Origin: Prochlorococcus sp. HOT208_60m_808M21
GTDB lineage: Bacteria; Cyanobacteriota; Cyanobacteriia; PCC-6307; Cyanobiaceae
Direction of reading: 5' to 3'
DNA length: 64,000 bases
Assembly (NCBI GenBank): GCA_002026005.1
Contig: MWOX01000127.1
Location: 1-64,000, forward strand
Part shown: positions 55,500 to 64,000 of the stretch, in pieces
Layout: each line of letters opens with the position of its first letter
Numbering within the stretch: the first letter of the stretch is position 1
Made by a program: the position numbers and the translations under genes
The notes under the pieces: model-generated
What the model was told of the DNA's origin: nothing
Databases searched by the model: none
The model's input: the letters and a program-made list of their open reading frames with translations, nothing else

Positions 55500-55611
55500 G
55501 GTGAAAGCAAATTAATGCTTGACTCTATATTCAACTATAATAATAAATGTAATAGACTTTTTAAATAGTTATTTTTTAAATTACTATATTAAACTTATTA
55601 GATTTTAAGCA

Positions 55612-56133
55612 GTGCCTAGTAATCAAAACAGAGACAATTTTATTGATAAAGCTTTTACTGTAATTGCTGAATCTATAGTAAAAATAATGCCTATCGCTGA
55701 GAAGGAAAAAAAAGCATATATTTATTATAGAGATGGCTTAGCTGCACAAAATAATGGGGATTATTCTGAAGCATTAGAGTATTATAAAGAGAGCTTACTG
55801 CTGGAAGAAAATAAAATTGATAGGGGTGAGACTTTAAAAAATATGGCAATTATATATATGAGTAATGGTGAAGAGGATTTGTCTATTGAAACTTATGAAA
55901 AAGCATTAGTAGAAAACCCCAAACAGCCATCATGCTTGAAAAATATAGGTTTAATTTATGAAAAAAGGGGAAGATATGCTGAGCAAAATGGTGATTTAGA
56001 TCAGAGAGATATTTGGTTTGATAAAGCTGCTGAAGTCTGGTCTAAAGCAGTGAGACTTTATCCAGGTGGATATCTTGATATTGAGAATTGGTTAAAAAAC
56101 TCAGGCAGAAGCTCAATTGATATGTATCTTTGA
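55612..56133 (+). CDS. ycf3: Photosystem I assembly protein Ycf3
   Basis: 173 residues from a GTG start. Three TPR units (about 40-150), beginning with [27 protein letters not shown]. The end [17 protein letters not shown] is the Ycf3 signature. It acts as a chaperone for PSI core subunits on the thylakoid. The highly conserved spacing and ending make this call secure. Confidence 0.95.
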   Translation: MPSNQNRDNFIDKAFTVIAESIVKIMPIAEKEKKAYIYYRDGLAAQNNGDYSEALEYYKESLLLEENKIDRGETLKNMAIIYMSNGEEDLSIETYEKALVENPKQPSCLKNIGLIYEKRGRYAEQNGDLDQRDIWFDKAAEVWSKAVRLYPGGYLDIENWLKNSGRSSIDMYL

Positions 56134-56138
56134 TTTGT

Positions 56139-57500
56139 TTATTTTGTTAAAGAATAATCAACTGCTTCTTTAATATTGGATATCTGTTTGATATTTATTA
56201 AATTTTGAAAATTATGGTTTACTTCCTCCTCTAGTTTTGGCACTACGATATTTTTGATACCTAGTCTTACAGCTTCTTCTATCTTTGGCCGAAGGTTATT
56301 CGATTTTCTAACCTGACCGCTCAAACCCAATTCCCCAATAAATGAGCTACCAGCCAAGGGAGGAATATTTTTCAAACTTGATAAAATTGATATTGCTACA
56401 CCTAAGTCAGATGATGGATCATTAATCTCAAAACCCCCACCAGTAGCTATATAACAATCAAATTCAGATAATTTTATCCCTACGTGTTTTTCAATAACTG
56501 CTAGAATTTGATGCAATCTGTTTATGCTTATTCCAGTTGTAGTACGTCTTGGGTTACTATAGAAAGTTTTATTTACAAGTGCTTGTATATCAACTGCTAG
56601 TGGTCGACTGCCTTCATTTGTAATAGTAGTTGTTACACCTGAAATGTTTTCTTTATTTGTAAAGATTGAACTTGGGTTTTTTATCTCTCGTAAACCCTCT
56701 TCAAGCATTTCAAAAATTCCAATCTCGAAGGTCGATCCAAATCGATTTTTTATACTTCTTAGTAATCTATGTGAGGAAATATGATCTCCTTCAAAGTTTA
56801 TTACTGTATCAACTAAATGCTCCAGAGTTTTAGGACCAGCTAAAGCACCATCTTTGGTTACATGACCAATTATTAGAAGAGCAATATTATTGTCTTTGGC
56901 AAGATTTTGCAATTCAGATGAACATTCTCTAACTTGAGAGACCGATCCTGGAGAACTTTGCATTTCTTGATTATGGATGGCTTGAATACTATCAATAATT
57001 GCGAAACTTGGATTTACACGTTTGATCTCTTCAATAATTAGGGATAAATTGGTTTCTGCAAAAATTTGTAAATTAATACTGTTTTGATTTAATCTTTCCC
57101 ATCTAATTTTGACTTGTTCTAAAGATTCTTCTGCAGTTATATATAAAACTTTCTCATTAAGAGATATTTTTCCTGCTGATTGAAGAACTATTGTGCTTTT
57201 ACCTATACCTGGTTCTCCTCCTAGTAAAACAACAGATCCAGGTACTATTCCACCTCCAAGCACTCGATCAAATTCTCTAAAACCACTTGTAAATCTTGAT
57301 ATTTTTTTTGATGAAATCTCGTTAAAAGGTACAGATTTTTTATTATTTTTTATATTTTTTATTTCTTGATATTTAGATCTCTTATTTTTTATTTCCTCAA
57401 CAATGGAATTCCATGAGTTGCAATTTAGGCATCTACCAAAGTATTGAGAAGTTTCAGATCCGCAATTTTGACAAACAAAAGTAGATGATTTGCTAGACAT
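56139..57500 (-). CDS. radA: DNA repair protein RadA
   Basis: 453 residues. N-terminal zinc finger with cysteines 10, 13, 24 and 27; RecA-like Walker A GEPGIGKST at 95-103; the RadA-specific KNRFG motif near 255; a C-terminal Lon-protease-like domain. Helps branch migration and homologous recombination. Its 3' end is five bases from ycf3. Confidence 0.95.
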   Translation of the reverse strand: MSSKSSTFVCQNCGSETSQYFGRCLNCNSWNSIVEEIKNKRSKYQEIKNIKNNKKSVPFNEISSKKISRFTSGFREFDRVLGGGIVPGSVVLLGGEPGIGKSTIVLQSAGKISLNEKVLYITAEESLEQVKIRWERLNQNSINLQIFAETNLSLIIEEIKRVNPSFAIIDSIQAIHNQEMQSSPGSVSQVRECSSELQNLAKDNNIALLIIGHVTKDGALAGPKTLEHLVDTVINFEGDHISSHRLLRSIKNRFGSTFEIGIFEMLEEGLREIKNPSSIFTNKENISGVTTTITNEGSRPLAVDIQALVNKTFYSNPRRTTTGISINRLHQILAVIEKHVGIKLSEFDCYIATGGGFEINDPSSDLGVAISILSSLKNIPPLAGSSFIGELGLSGQVRKSNNLRPKIEEAVRLGIKNIVVPKLEEEVNHNFQNLINIKQISNIKEAVDYSLTK

Positions 57501-57607
57501 TTAGTCTCTGAATGAAGTAAAGGAACTAGAATGTTTGGGATATTGCCCCTCTACAAGTTAGATTAGGTTAATAATAAATTCTCTTACTGATTAGCTAATA
57601 GAAACAA

Positions 57608-58354
57608 ATGGCTCTATCTAGTCAAACTAAAGAAACTATACTTGTCGCAGATGACGAGGCAAGTATTAGAAGAATTCTGGAGACTCGTCTCTCCATGATT
57701 GGCTACAAAGTTGTAACTGCAAGCGATGGCAAAGAAGCACTAAAGTTATTTAAAGATTATGAACCTGATTTAGTAGTACTTGACGTCATGATGCCAAAAC
57801 TTGATGGTTATGGAGTTTGTCAAGAGTTAAGGAAAGATTCTGATGTTCCAATTGTTATGTTAACTGCATTAGGAGATGTTGCAGATAGGATTACAGGTTT
57901 AGAATTAGGGGCTGATGATTACGTAGTAAAACCATTTAGCCCAAAGGAGTTAGAAGCCAGAATTAGGTGCGTTCTTAGAAGAATCGACAAAGAGCAAATT
58001 CCTGGAATGCCTAATTCAGGATTAATTGTGGTTACGGATATAAAAATTGATACAAATCGAAGACAAGTTTTTAAAAGTGATGAGAGAATAAGATTAACTG
58101 GTATGGAATTTAGTCTCCTAGAGCTTTTGGTGAGTAGGTCAGGAGAGCCATTTAGTAGAGGAGAGATTTTGAAAGAAGTTTGGGGATATACTCCTGAGAG
58201 ACATGTAGATACAAGAGTTGTCGATGTTCATATATCAAGATTAAGATCCAAACTAGAGGCTGATCCAGCCAATCCAGAATTAATATTGACAGCAAGGGGT
58301 ACAGGATATCTTTTTCAACGGATTGTCGATATTGCTCCTTTTGATAGTAAATAA
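57608..58354 (+). CDS. rpaB: Response regulator RpaB
   Basis: 248 residues. Receiver with Asp 59 (VVLDVMMPKLDGYGV) and Lys in VVKPFSPKELEARI; winged helix with LTGMEFSLLELLVSRSGEPFSR and WGYTPERHVDTRVVDVHISRLRSKLE, which are specific to RpaB. It binds HLR1 sites and represses or activates high-light and photosystem genes, including hli genes. Its stop is adjacent to the plsX ATG, so both may share one transcript. Confidence 0.95.
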   Translation: MALSSQTKETILVADDEASIRRILETRLSMIGYKVVTASDGKEALKLFKDYEPDLVVLDVMMPKLDGYGVCQELRKDSDVPIVMLTALGDVADRITGLELGADDYVVKPFSPKELEARIRCVLRRIDKEQIPGMPNSGLIVVTDIKIDTNRRQVFKSDERIRLTGMEFSLLELLVSRSGEPFSRGEILKEVWGYTPERHVDTRVVDVHISRLRSKLEADPANPELILTARGTGYLFQRIVDIAPFDSK

Positions 58355-59773
58355 ATGGGGAAAGAAACAGCACAAAAATTTAACAAGCCCAAAGCTATTA
58401 GAAGATTAGTTATTTGGTACAAAAGAAATTCGGCTGTGACTTCTATAGTTGATACTGCTGCTAGTTCTGCTGTAACGGCTAGTAATGTGGCGGGTAATGT
58501 AGTTTCTGGTGCTGGTTCTGTCGTGAGCACAGCTAGTAATGTGGCGAGTAATGTTGCAGGTAATGTTGCTGGTAATGTAGTTTCAAGCGCTGAATCTGTT
58601 GTGAATACTGCTAGCAGTGTTGTTTTAAATGCTAGTTCACTAGCTAAAAATACATTACAGCCATTAGTTTTTGATCCATTAAAAAGGTTACAAAATAACG
58701 ATAATATTTTAGATAGGGTGGAGGAATCTCAATCTAGAAGAATTTGGATCGCAGTTGATGGTATGGGTGGAGATTATGCCCCCGGTCCAATTCTTGAGGG
58801 TTGCCTCGAAGCAATAAGTAGATTCCCAATAAATATAAAGTTTGTCGGCAAAATTGAAAAAGTCAAAGATGCAGCAGAAAAAACTGGTTTATTAGAATTA
58901 TTAGAAAATGAAATTGATAATAATCGTCTTGAATTAATTGATAGCGGAGAGCCTATTGGGATGAATGAGGAGGCTACTGCAGTTAGAAAAAAGAAAAATG
59001 CAAGTATAAACGTTGCGATGGACTTAGTGAGAAATAATAAAGCTGAAGCTGTCTACTCAGCTGGTAATTCAGGCGCCATGATGGCTTCCGCCATATTTAG
59101 AATTGGAAGATTGAAAGGGATTGATAGACCAGCTATAGGAGCATTATTTCCAACAAGGGATCAAACTCGCCCGGTATTAGTTTTAGATGTTGGTGCGAAT
59201 ACTGACTGTAAGCCATCTTATCTGCATCAATTTGCACTTCTAGGCAACGTTTATGCAAAAGATGTTTTACAAGTAAAAAAACCAAGAATTGGCCTTTTAA
59301 ATATTGGAGAAGAAGAATGCAAAGGTAATGATTTATCCCTAAAAACATTTGAATTATTATCTTCTGAAAAAAGTTTTGATTTTGGAGGTAATTGTGAAGG
59401 GCGAGATGTATTATCAGGTAATTTCGACGTAGTGGTCTGTGATGGATTTACTGGAAATATATTATTGAAATTTCTTGAATCAGTTGGAGGAGTTTTGTTA
59501 GATATTTTGAGATCTGAGCTGCCACGTGGAAGGCGGGGGAAAGTTGGTTCAGCTTTTTTAAAAAGTAATCTTCTCAGAATTAAGAAAAGGTTAGATCATG
59601 CTGAACATGGCGGAGCATTATTACTTGGGGTAAATGGAATTTGCGTTATTGGTCATGGAAGTAGCAAATCTTTATCAGTAGTTAGTGCTCTTCGCTTGGC
59701 TCACTCCGCAGTGAATCATGGAGTTATGGACAATTTAAATCAGCTGCAAAAGCTTCAAGTTTTAAATTCATAA
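58355..59773 (+). CDS. plsX: Phosphate acyltransferase PlsX with long repetitive N-terminus
   Basis: 472 residues. The PlsX core begins near residue 129 (RIWIAVDGMGGDYAPGPILEG) and continues with SAGNSGAMMASA and VLDVGANTDC blocks. It makes acyl-phosphate from acyl-ACP for phospholipid synthesis. Residues 26-100 are a low-complexity tract of repeated SNVAGNVVS-like units (Ala/Ser/Val/Asn/Gly), preceded by a basic patch IRRLVIWYKR. Core enzymes are about 340 residues, so the extension is unusual; it could be an amphipathic membrane-binding helix. The start directly follows the rpaB stop. Confidence 0.9.
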   Translation: MGKETAQKFNKPKAIRRLVIWYKRNSAVTSIVDTAASSAVTASNVAGNVVSGAGSVVSTASNVASNVAGNVAGNVVSSAESVVNTASSVVLNASSLAKNTLQPLVFDPLKRLQNNDNILDRVEESQSRRIWIAVDGMGGDYAPGPILEGCLEAISRFPINIKFVGKIEKVKDAAEKTGLLELLENEIDNNRLELIDSGEPIGMNEEATAVRKKKNASINVAMDLVRNNKAEAVYSAGNSGAMMASAIFRIGRLKGIDRPAIGALFPTRDQTRPVLVLDVGANTDCKPSYLHQFALLGNVYAKDVLQVKKPRIGLLNIGEEECKGNDLSLKTFELLSSEKSFDFGGNCEGRDVLSGNFDVVVCDGFTGNILLKFLESVGGVLLDILRSELPRGRRGKVGSAFLKSNLLRIKKRLDHAEHGGALLLGVNGICVIGHGSSKSLSVVSALRLAHSAVNHGVMDNLNQLQKLQVLNS

Positions 59774-59782
59774 AACATATTG

Positions 59783-59802
59783 AGTCAAATTTATGTTTGA
59801 CT
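59783..59802. other. Hairpin in the plsX-fabH gap
   Basis: AGTCAAA at 59783-59789 pairs with TTTGACT at 59796-59802 around a six-base loop. Without a T-run it is not a clear terminator; it may be an mRNA processing or stability element in the operon. Confidence 0.3.
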
Positions 59803-59826
59803 AATATAAGTAACTAAAAAACTCTT

Positions 59827-60834
59827 TTGGAAGGAATAAATTTTAATCAGATTGGAGTATCATTCAAGGGGAGCGGAAGTTATGTACCTGATCAAATTCT
59901 GACTAATCAAAAAATTAGTCAAAAGGTTGATACAAGCAATGAATGGATAAAATCAAGAACAGGCATTTCTGAGAGAAGAATATCTAGCATAGGAGATAAT
60001 GTTACTGAGATGGGCTATAAGGCAGCTCTAACTGCTGTAGAAATGGCTAATTGGGATATGAAAACAATTGATTTGATTGTTTTAGCAACTTCTACTCCGC
60101 ATGATTTATTTGGATCAGCGCCATCTATTCAAGCTAAATTAGGGGCAGCTAATGCTGTGGCTTTCGACTTAACTGCAGCATGTAGTGGGTTCTTATTTGC
60201 CTTGATTACAGCCTCACAATTTTTAAAAGGGGGTAGTTTTAAAAGGGCTATTGTTATAGGAGCAGATCAACTATCAAGCTTTGTTGACTGGAATGATAGA
60301 AGTAGTTGCATTCTCTTTGGAGATGGTGCAGGTGCATTAGCAATTGAAGCCACGAATGAATGTGATAATTTAATTGGATTTGATATGAGAACTGATGGAG
60401 AAAGGGGTTCTTTTCTTAATCTCTCATCAAAAAATAATAAAGATTCAATAATTGACAATATTAATTTTTTAAGTGGAGCTTTTTCTCCAATTCAGATGAA
60501 TGGTCAGGAAGTGTATAAATTTGCAGTTAGAGAAGTTCCGATAATTCTTGAAAAGTTGTTCAAAAAAATGAATTATACTTCCAACGAAGTTGATTGGCTT
60601 GTCTTGCATCAAGCTAATCAAAGGATATTAGATTCTGTAGGAGATAGATTAAAAATTCCTGGAAAAAAAATTCTCAGCAATCTAGAAAAATATGGTAATA
60701 CTTCAGCAGCAACAATTCCACTAGTGATGGATGAGGCAATTAGAAATAATAGAATTAAACAAAATGATATTATTGCCACAAGTGGTTTTGGCGCTGGGTT
60801 AAGTTGGGGTGCAGCCCTAATTAAATGGGGTTAA
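59827..60834 (+). CDS. fabH: Beta-ketoacyl-ACP synthase III
   Basis: 335 residues from a TTG start. Catalytic Cys 119 (LTAACSGF), His in VLHQANQRI and Asn in KYGNTSAATIP. Condenses acetyl-CoA with malonyl-ACP to start fatty-acid synthesis. Part of the plsX-fabH-fabD-plsC run. Confidence 0.96.
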   Translation: MEGINFNQIGVSFKGSGSYVPDQILTNQKISQKVDTSNEWIKSRTGISERRISSIGDNVTEMGYKAALTAVEMANWDMKTIDLIVLATSTPHDLFGSAPSIQAKLGAANAVAFDLTAACSGFLFALITASQFLKGGSFKRAIVIGADQLSSFVDWNDRSSCILFGDGAGALAIEATNECDNLIGFDMRTDGERGSFLNLSSKNNKDSIIDNINFLSGAFSPIQMNGQEVYKFAVREVPIILEKLFKKMNYTSNEVDWLVLHQANQRILDSVGDRLKIPGKKILSNLEKYGNTSAATIPLVMDEAIRNNRIKQNDIIATSGFGAGLSWGAALIKWG

Positions 60835-60849
60835 ACAAAAAGGAGCATT

Positions 60850-61746
60850 ATGACAGTTGCATGGGTATTCCCTGGACAGGGTTCGCAAAAAATTGGAATG
60901 GCAAAAAAAATTGAAACTTTGCCCAACACAAAAGAGAGGTTTAGTTATGCATCTGAAATATTTGAGAGGAATTTATTTGAAATTTGTGAGTTAGATAGTG
61001 AACAAACAAATCCTCTTATTGATCTAAATAACACAAGAAATACACAAATTTGTCTTTTTTTAGTTGAATCAATTTTATTAGATGCATTAAAGGAAAATGG
61101 ATTTAAACCTACTTATGTTGCTGGGCACAGTCTAGGAGAAATAACTGCACTATATTGTGCGGATGTTTTTTCATTCGAAGATTGTGTTTCTCTCATAAAA
61201 GAAAGGTCTCAATTAATGGTAAATGCTGGGAAAGGATCTATGGCAGCAGTAATTGGTTTTGATAGAAATCAACTTGATTTATTAGTACAAAAAATTGATG
61301 ATATTGTAATTGCAAATGATAATAGCTCTTCCCAAGTTGTCTTATCAGGATCTACTGAAGCATTAGATAATTTTTCGAAAGAAATTTCTTGTAAAAGATT
61401 CTTGAAATTAAATGTTTCAGGTGCATTTCATTCGCCATTTATGAACGAACCTTCATCAAAATTTTCGGAATATTTAAAACAGATTAATTTTAATAATCCC
61501 TCTTTCCCAGTCATAAGTAATTATGAACCTTCACTTTGCAGTGATCCAAACGAGCTTAAAATTAGATTAGAAAAGCAAATGTGTAATGGAGTGAGGTGGC
61601 GAGAAACTATGGATTTAATGGCAAAAGATAGTGATCTTCATATTGTTGAAATTGGCCCTTCTAATGTACTAAGCGGTTTAGGAAAAAGACATCTTAAAGA
61701 TGTAAAAATTTCTCAAGTTTCATCTTCTGATCAAATATCTTATTAA
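60850..61746 (+). CDS. fabD: Malonyl-CoA:ACP transacylase
   Basis: 298 residues with an AGGAG site six bases before the ATG. Oxyanion GQGSQ (9-13), catalytic Ser 94 in GHSLGE, His in SGAFHSPFM. Loads malonate on ACP. Between fabH and plsC. Confidence 0.96.
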   Translation: MTVAWVFPGQGSQKIGMAKKIETLPNTKERFSYASEIFERNLFEICELDSEQTNPLIDLNNTRNTQICLFLVESILLDALKENGFKPTYVAGHSLGEITALYCADVFSFEDCVSLIKERSQLMVNAGKGSMAAVIGFDRNQLDLLVQKIDDIVIANDNSSSQVVLSGSTEALDNFSKEISCKRFLKLNVSGAFHSPFMNEPSSKFSEYLKQINFNNPSFPVISNYEPSLCSDPNELKIRLEKQMCNGVRWRETMDLMAKDSDLHIVEIGPSNVLSGLGKRHLKDVKISQVSSSDQISY

Positions 61747-61751
61747 TTTGT

Positions 61752-62372
61752 ATGAAAAATCATACTATTCAAAAATTAATCTATGAATTAGTTAGCAAGC
61801 TTTTTGTATTTCCTATTTATAAATTAGTATTTAAAGGTCATTTAATAGGTCGAGATAATATTCCGCAAAAAGATTCCTTTATCATGGTTTCTAATCATGG
61901 TTCTTTACTTGACCCTCCTTTGTTAGGCCATGCCCTTGGACGTAATATATCTTTTATGGCTAAGGCAGAGCTTTTTAAAATTCCTTTTCTGGGCTTAATT
62001 ATCAAGGCTTGTGGGGCGTATCCCGTAAAAAGAGGAATTGTGGATAAAAATACAATTAAAACAGCATGTAAAAAATTATCAAATGATAATTGTATTGGAA
62101 TTTTTATTGATGGCACTCGTCAAAAAAATGGTCGAGTGAATAAGCCCAAACAAGGAGCAGCATTATTAGCCTTTAAAAATCAAAAATTATTATTGCCTGT
62201 TGCAATAGTTAATTCCCATAGACTAATAAGATTTAAATTCTTTATTCCAATGTTTTCAAAAATAGTTATTAAAGTGGGAAAACCTGTTCAACCTCCACAA
62301 AGTTCATCAAGAGATGATCTGAATTCTGTAACAATGCAGCTTCAAGATAAAATTAATAATTTGATTGGATGA
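61752..62372 (+). CDS. plsC: 1-acyl-sn-glycerol-3-phosphate acyltransferase
   Basis: 206 residues. HX4D catalytic motif NHGSLLDPP (His 49, Asp 54) and the substrate block FIDGTRQKNGR. Acylates lysophosphatidate on the inner membrane; a hydrophobic N-terminus (about 16-30) helps anchor it. Five bases after fabD. Confidence 0.93.
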   Translation: MKNHTIQKLIYELVSKLFVFPIYKLVFKGHLIGRDNIPQKDSFIMVSNHGSLLDPPLLGHALGRNISFMAKAELFKIPFLGLIIKACGAYPVKRGIVDKNTIKTACKKLSNDNCIGIFIDGTRQKNGRVNKPKQGAALLAFKNQKLLLPVAIVNSHRLIRFKFFIPMFSKIVIKVGKPVQPPQSSSRDDLNSVTMQLQDKINNLIG

Positions 62373-62376
62373 ATAT

Positions 62377-63030
62377 TTAGTTAATTGGAGAAATAGGGTA
62401 AAGAGGCAAAACTTTTTCCCAGGAATCTACATTTGAATTTAAAAAATTTTTATTTGATAAATTTAATAGTTCTTTTAAATCTTCTTTATCATCATAAATA
62501 GCTTCAAACAAAATTTCTTTACTCTCAAGTTCTTTAAAAACTTTTGGTAAAACTGTTTCTCTAATGACTAGATCTGAGGGGGGTTTTTCGTTATGACAAA
62601 TTTCATATTTACCTGCAATAAAACCCTTGCGTTTTAATTTTTTGTAAATCCAGAATGTTTTTTTGTTTGTAAAGATATTATTTTTTAAAGCAATTCTTTT
62701 TGCCATTATTTCAAATGAACTAAAACTGTCTAAAGGACAATTTATTTGTTGTGAGATGGTTCTTGCTAAAACCACAATCAGTCGTGAAGCATTAAAGTTT
62801 GCTGGCCCTATGCTGACGGATAACTTATTTATTTTTTGTAAATTTTCTTTGGAAATAAATTTGTTAAGATCATTAATTAAGTTGTTACAAAGGTCATTAT
62901 CAAATTTTTTGATAAATAATTCATCCGATTCAAGGGAATTATTTTTTCTAAATCCAAAGCCAAAAGAGTTGTCTGTGCTATGAATCACTAATGTAGAGTT
63001 ATTTTCTCCGTGATTGAGTTTATTTGTCAT
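62377..63030 (-). CDS. tsaB: tRNA threonylcarbamoyladenosine biosynthesis protein TsaB
   Basis: 217 residues, YeaZ-type ASKHA fold. LVIHSTDNSFGFGF at the N-terminus and NKLSVSIGPANFNASRLIVVLARTI correspond to the first phosphate loop and the GPGSFTGLR-type segment, here changed to GPANFNASR. TsaB pairs with TsaD and TsaE to make t6A at position 37 of tRNAs. The altered loop is a divergent form. Confidence 0.82.
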   Translation of the reverse strand: MTNKLNHGENNSTLVIHSTDNSFGFGFRKNNSLESDELFIKKFDNDLCNNLINDLNKFISKENLQKINKLSVSIGPANFNASRLIVVLARTISQQINCPLDSFSSFEIMAKRIALKNNIFTNKKTFWIYKKLKRKGFIAGKYEICHNEKPPSDLVIRETVLPKVFKELESKEILFEAIYDDKEDLKELLNLSNKNFLNSNVDSWEKVLPLYPISPIN

Positions 63031-63039
63031 CTATTACCT

Positions 63040-63291
63040 TTAAACAGGTAATTCCACGCCTGGATTACACTTAGACCATTTTCCAAATTCATTTTCAAAA
63101 CTTTCACAAGATTGAACATCCCAATCAGTTTTATAATCACCATTATTGTCTTTAACTATATTGACATGAATGAATGGTTTTTTTGCTTTAAAATCAGGTA
63201 GATCACAAATATGATCAACACCATGATTATTCTCAACATCATGATATGTGATACATCTATCAACCCATTTACAGTTGATGCAAATGCACAT
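63040..63291 (-). CDS. ycf34: Ycf34 Fe-S protein
   Basis: 83 residues. Conserved cysteines 2, 4, 7 and 13 at the N-terminus (MCICINCKWVDRC), plus later ones, match Ycf34, an Fe-S-binding plastid/cyanobacterial protein linked to photosynthetic electron transport and redox control. Nine bases upstream of tsaB on the same strand and divergent from the CCA gene. Confidence 0.9.
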   Translation of the reverse strand: MCICINCKWVDRCITYHDVENNHGVDHICDLPDFKAKKPFIHVNIVKDNNGDYKTDWDVQSCESFENEFGKWSKCNPGVELPV

Positions 63292-63301
63292 AATAAATAA
63301 T

Positions 63302-64000
63302 ATGAAAAATAGCTTTCACACAGATCATACACTAATAATTGATGAATTAGAAACAAGTATAAAATTTCATAATTTGGATTTAATCTTAGGTTTTTTACCT
63401 AAAGGATCATATTTGGTTGGTGGTTATGTAAGAGATATTATTTTGGGAAGAAAAAAAGAAAAGTTAGATGTTGATATTGTGGTACCTTTAAATGCAATTG
63501 AAATTGGTAAAAAGATTGCAGATAATATTGGATCAAAATTTATAATCTTAGATAAAAAAAGAGCAGTAGTAAGAATTATTCTTAATAATATTTATATTGA
63601 TATTGCTAATCAAGTTTCATCTTCCATAGAAGGAGATTTATGTTCTAGAGACTTTTCGATCAATTCAATTGCGTTTTTATTTGATAAGAAGAGTTTGTTT
63701 GATCCATTAAATGGTCTTAAAGATCTTGAGATTTCTTTGCTTAGAACTCATTCTGAAAATAATTTATTAAATGATCCTTTACGAATTTTAAGATGTTTTC
63801 GATTTGTTTCAGAATTGAATTTTAAAATTGATTTAAGATTAGTTGATTTTATAAAAAAAAATAAAGGGAAATTATATCTTGTCGCAAAAGAGAGAATTAC
63901 TTATGAAATACAGAAAATAGTAAATGGAGCAAATGCTCACGATGCAGTATTGTTGATAAAAAAATTAAATATATTTGATACTGAAAATTTATTTGAAGAT
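63302..64000 (+). CDS. CCA tRNA nucleotidyltransferase/poly(A) polymerase-like (5' part)
   Basis: ATG 63302; the frame is open to the window edge (233 residues seen). Nucleotidyltransferase head with GGYVRD and LDVDIVV catalytic aspartates, then RDFSINSIAF and the LLNDPLRILRCFRF block. Adds CCA to tRNA 3' ends; needed here since tRNA-Asn does not encode CCA. The C-terminal tail domain is beyond the window. Confidence 0.93.
   Translation, partial: MKNSFHTDHTLIIDELETSIKFHNLDLILGFLPKGSYLVGGYVRDIILGRKKEKLDVDIVVPLNAIEIGKKIADNIGSKFIILDKKRAVVRIILNNIYIDIANQVSSSIEGDLCSRDFSINSIAFLFDKKSLFDPLNGLKDLEISLLRTHSENNLLNDPLRILRCFRFVSELNFKIDLRLVDFIKKNKGKLYLVAKERITYEIQKIVNGANAHDAVLLIKKLNIFDTENLFED

Noticed and set aside
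59783..59802. Terminator separating plsX from fabH
   Set aside because: The stem is AT-rich and not followed by a T-run; the genes are a classic operon, so it was recorded only as a hairpin.

Overview
The window is a stretch of a very AT-rich, tightly packed marine picocyanobacterial chromosome. Gene content points to Prochlorococcus of the high-light group: a single high-light-inducible (Hli) protein, chloroplast-type genes (ycf3, ycf33-like, ycf34, ndhO, petL, a CRR7 homologue), zeta-carotene desaturase, and both RpaA and RpaB regulators, with very short gene spacers and many TTG/GTG starts. The species and clade are inferred from recognisable proteins and gene order, not from a search.

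Layout. 1-5900: the two halves of a phosphoglucomutase gene lie apart and in opposite orientations, with sufB and a 3'-truncated sufC between them. Positions 1-21 are an exact inverted copy of 5104-5124, and flipping the first ~5.1 kb restores an intact pgm, so the left end looks like a chimeric or misassembled contig end. 5900-15000: RarA-like ATPase, phosphopantetheinyl transferase, Bcp peroxiredoxin, pantothenate kinase, PAPS reductase, type II NADH dehydrogenase, then a transport cluster (DASS-type carrier, KtrB, KtrA). 15000-20400: small genes (ribbon-helix-helix regulator with a candidate operator, a Nif11-like orphan, a twin CX3C peptide, an Hli protein), an ABC-F ATPase and an HtrA protease. 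20400-30500: YihY-like membrane protein, inositol-phosphatase-like enzyme, TolC, a cyanobacterial radical-SAM protein, NadB, a VKOR-thioredoxin fusion, RimO and PetL. 30500-45800: mostly housekeeping (tandem PTPS protein, AroK, RbfA, HemD, Zds, A-type Fe-S carrier, NdhO, CysK, an ECF-like ATPase).

45857-49790 is the one accessory region: tRNA-Asn(GTT) followed by a 3.8-kb island bounded by a 13-bp copy of the tRNA 3' end. It carries two genes, a 1099-residue nuclease-like/helicase protein ending in seven helicase-associated repeats, and an AlpA/Xis-like regulator. Each boundary has its own terminator hairpin and there is no integrase inside. It looks like a minimal, non-autonomous tRNA-targeted element carrying a putative defence gene, and is the best candidate for something new here.

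50000-64000: RpaA; holB-tmk and a copper P-type ATPase on the minus strand; Ycf3; RadA; then rpaB-plsX-fabH-fabD-plsC, which joins a stress/light regulator to fatty-acid and phospholipid initiation; then tsaB, ycf34 and the start of a CCA-adding enzyme that runs off the right edge. PlsX has an unusual ~128-residue repetitive N-terminal extension.
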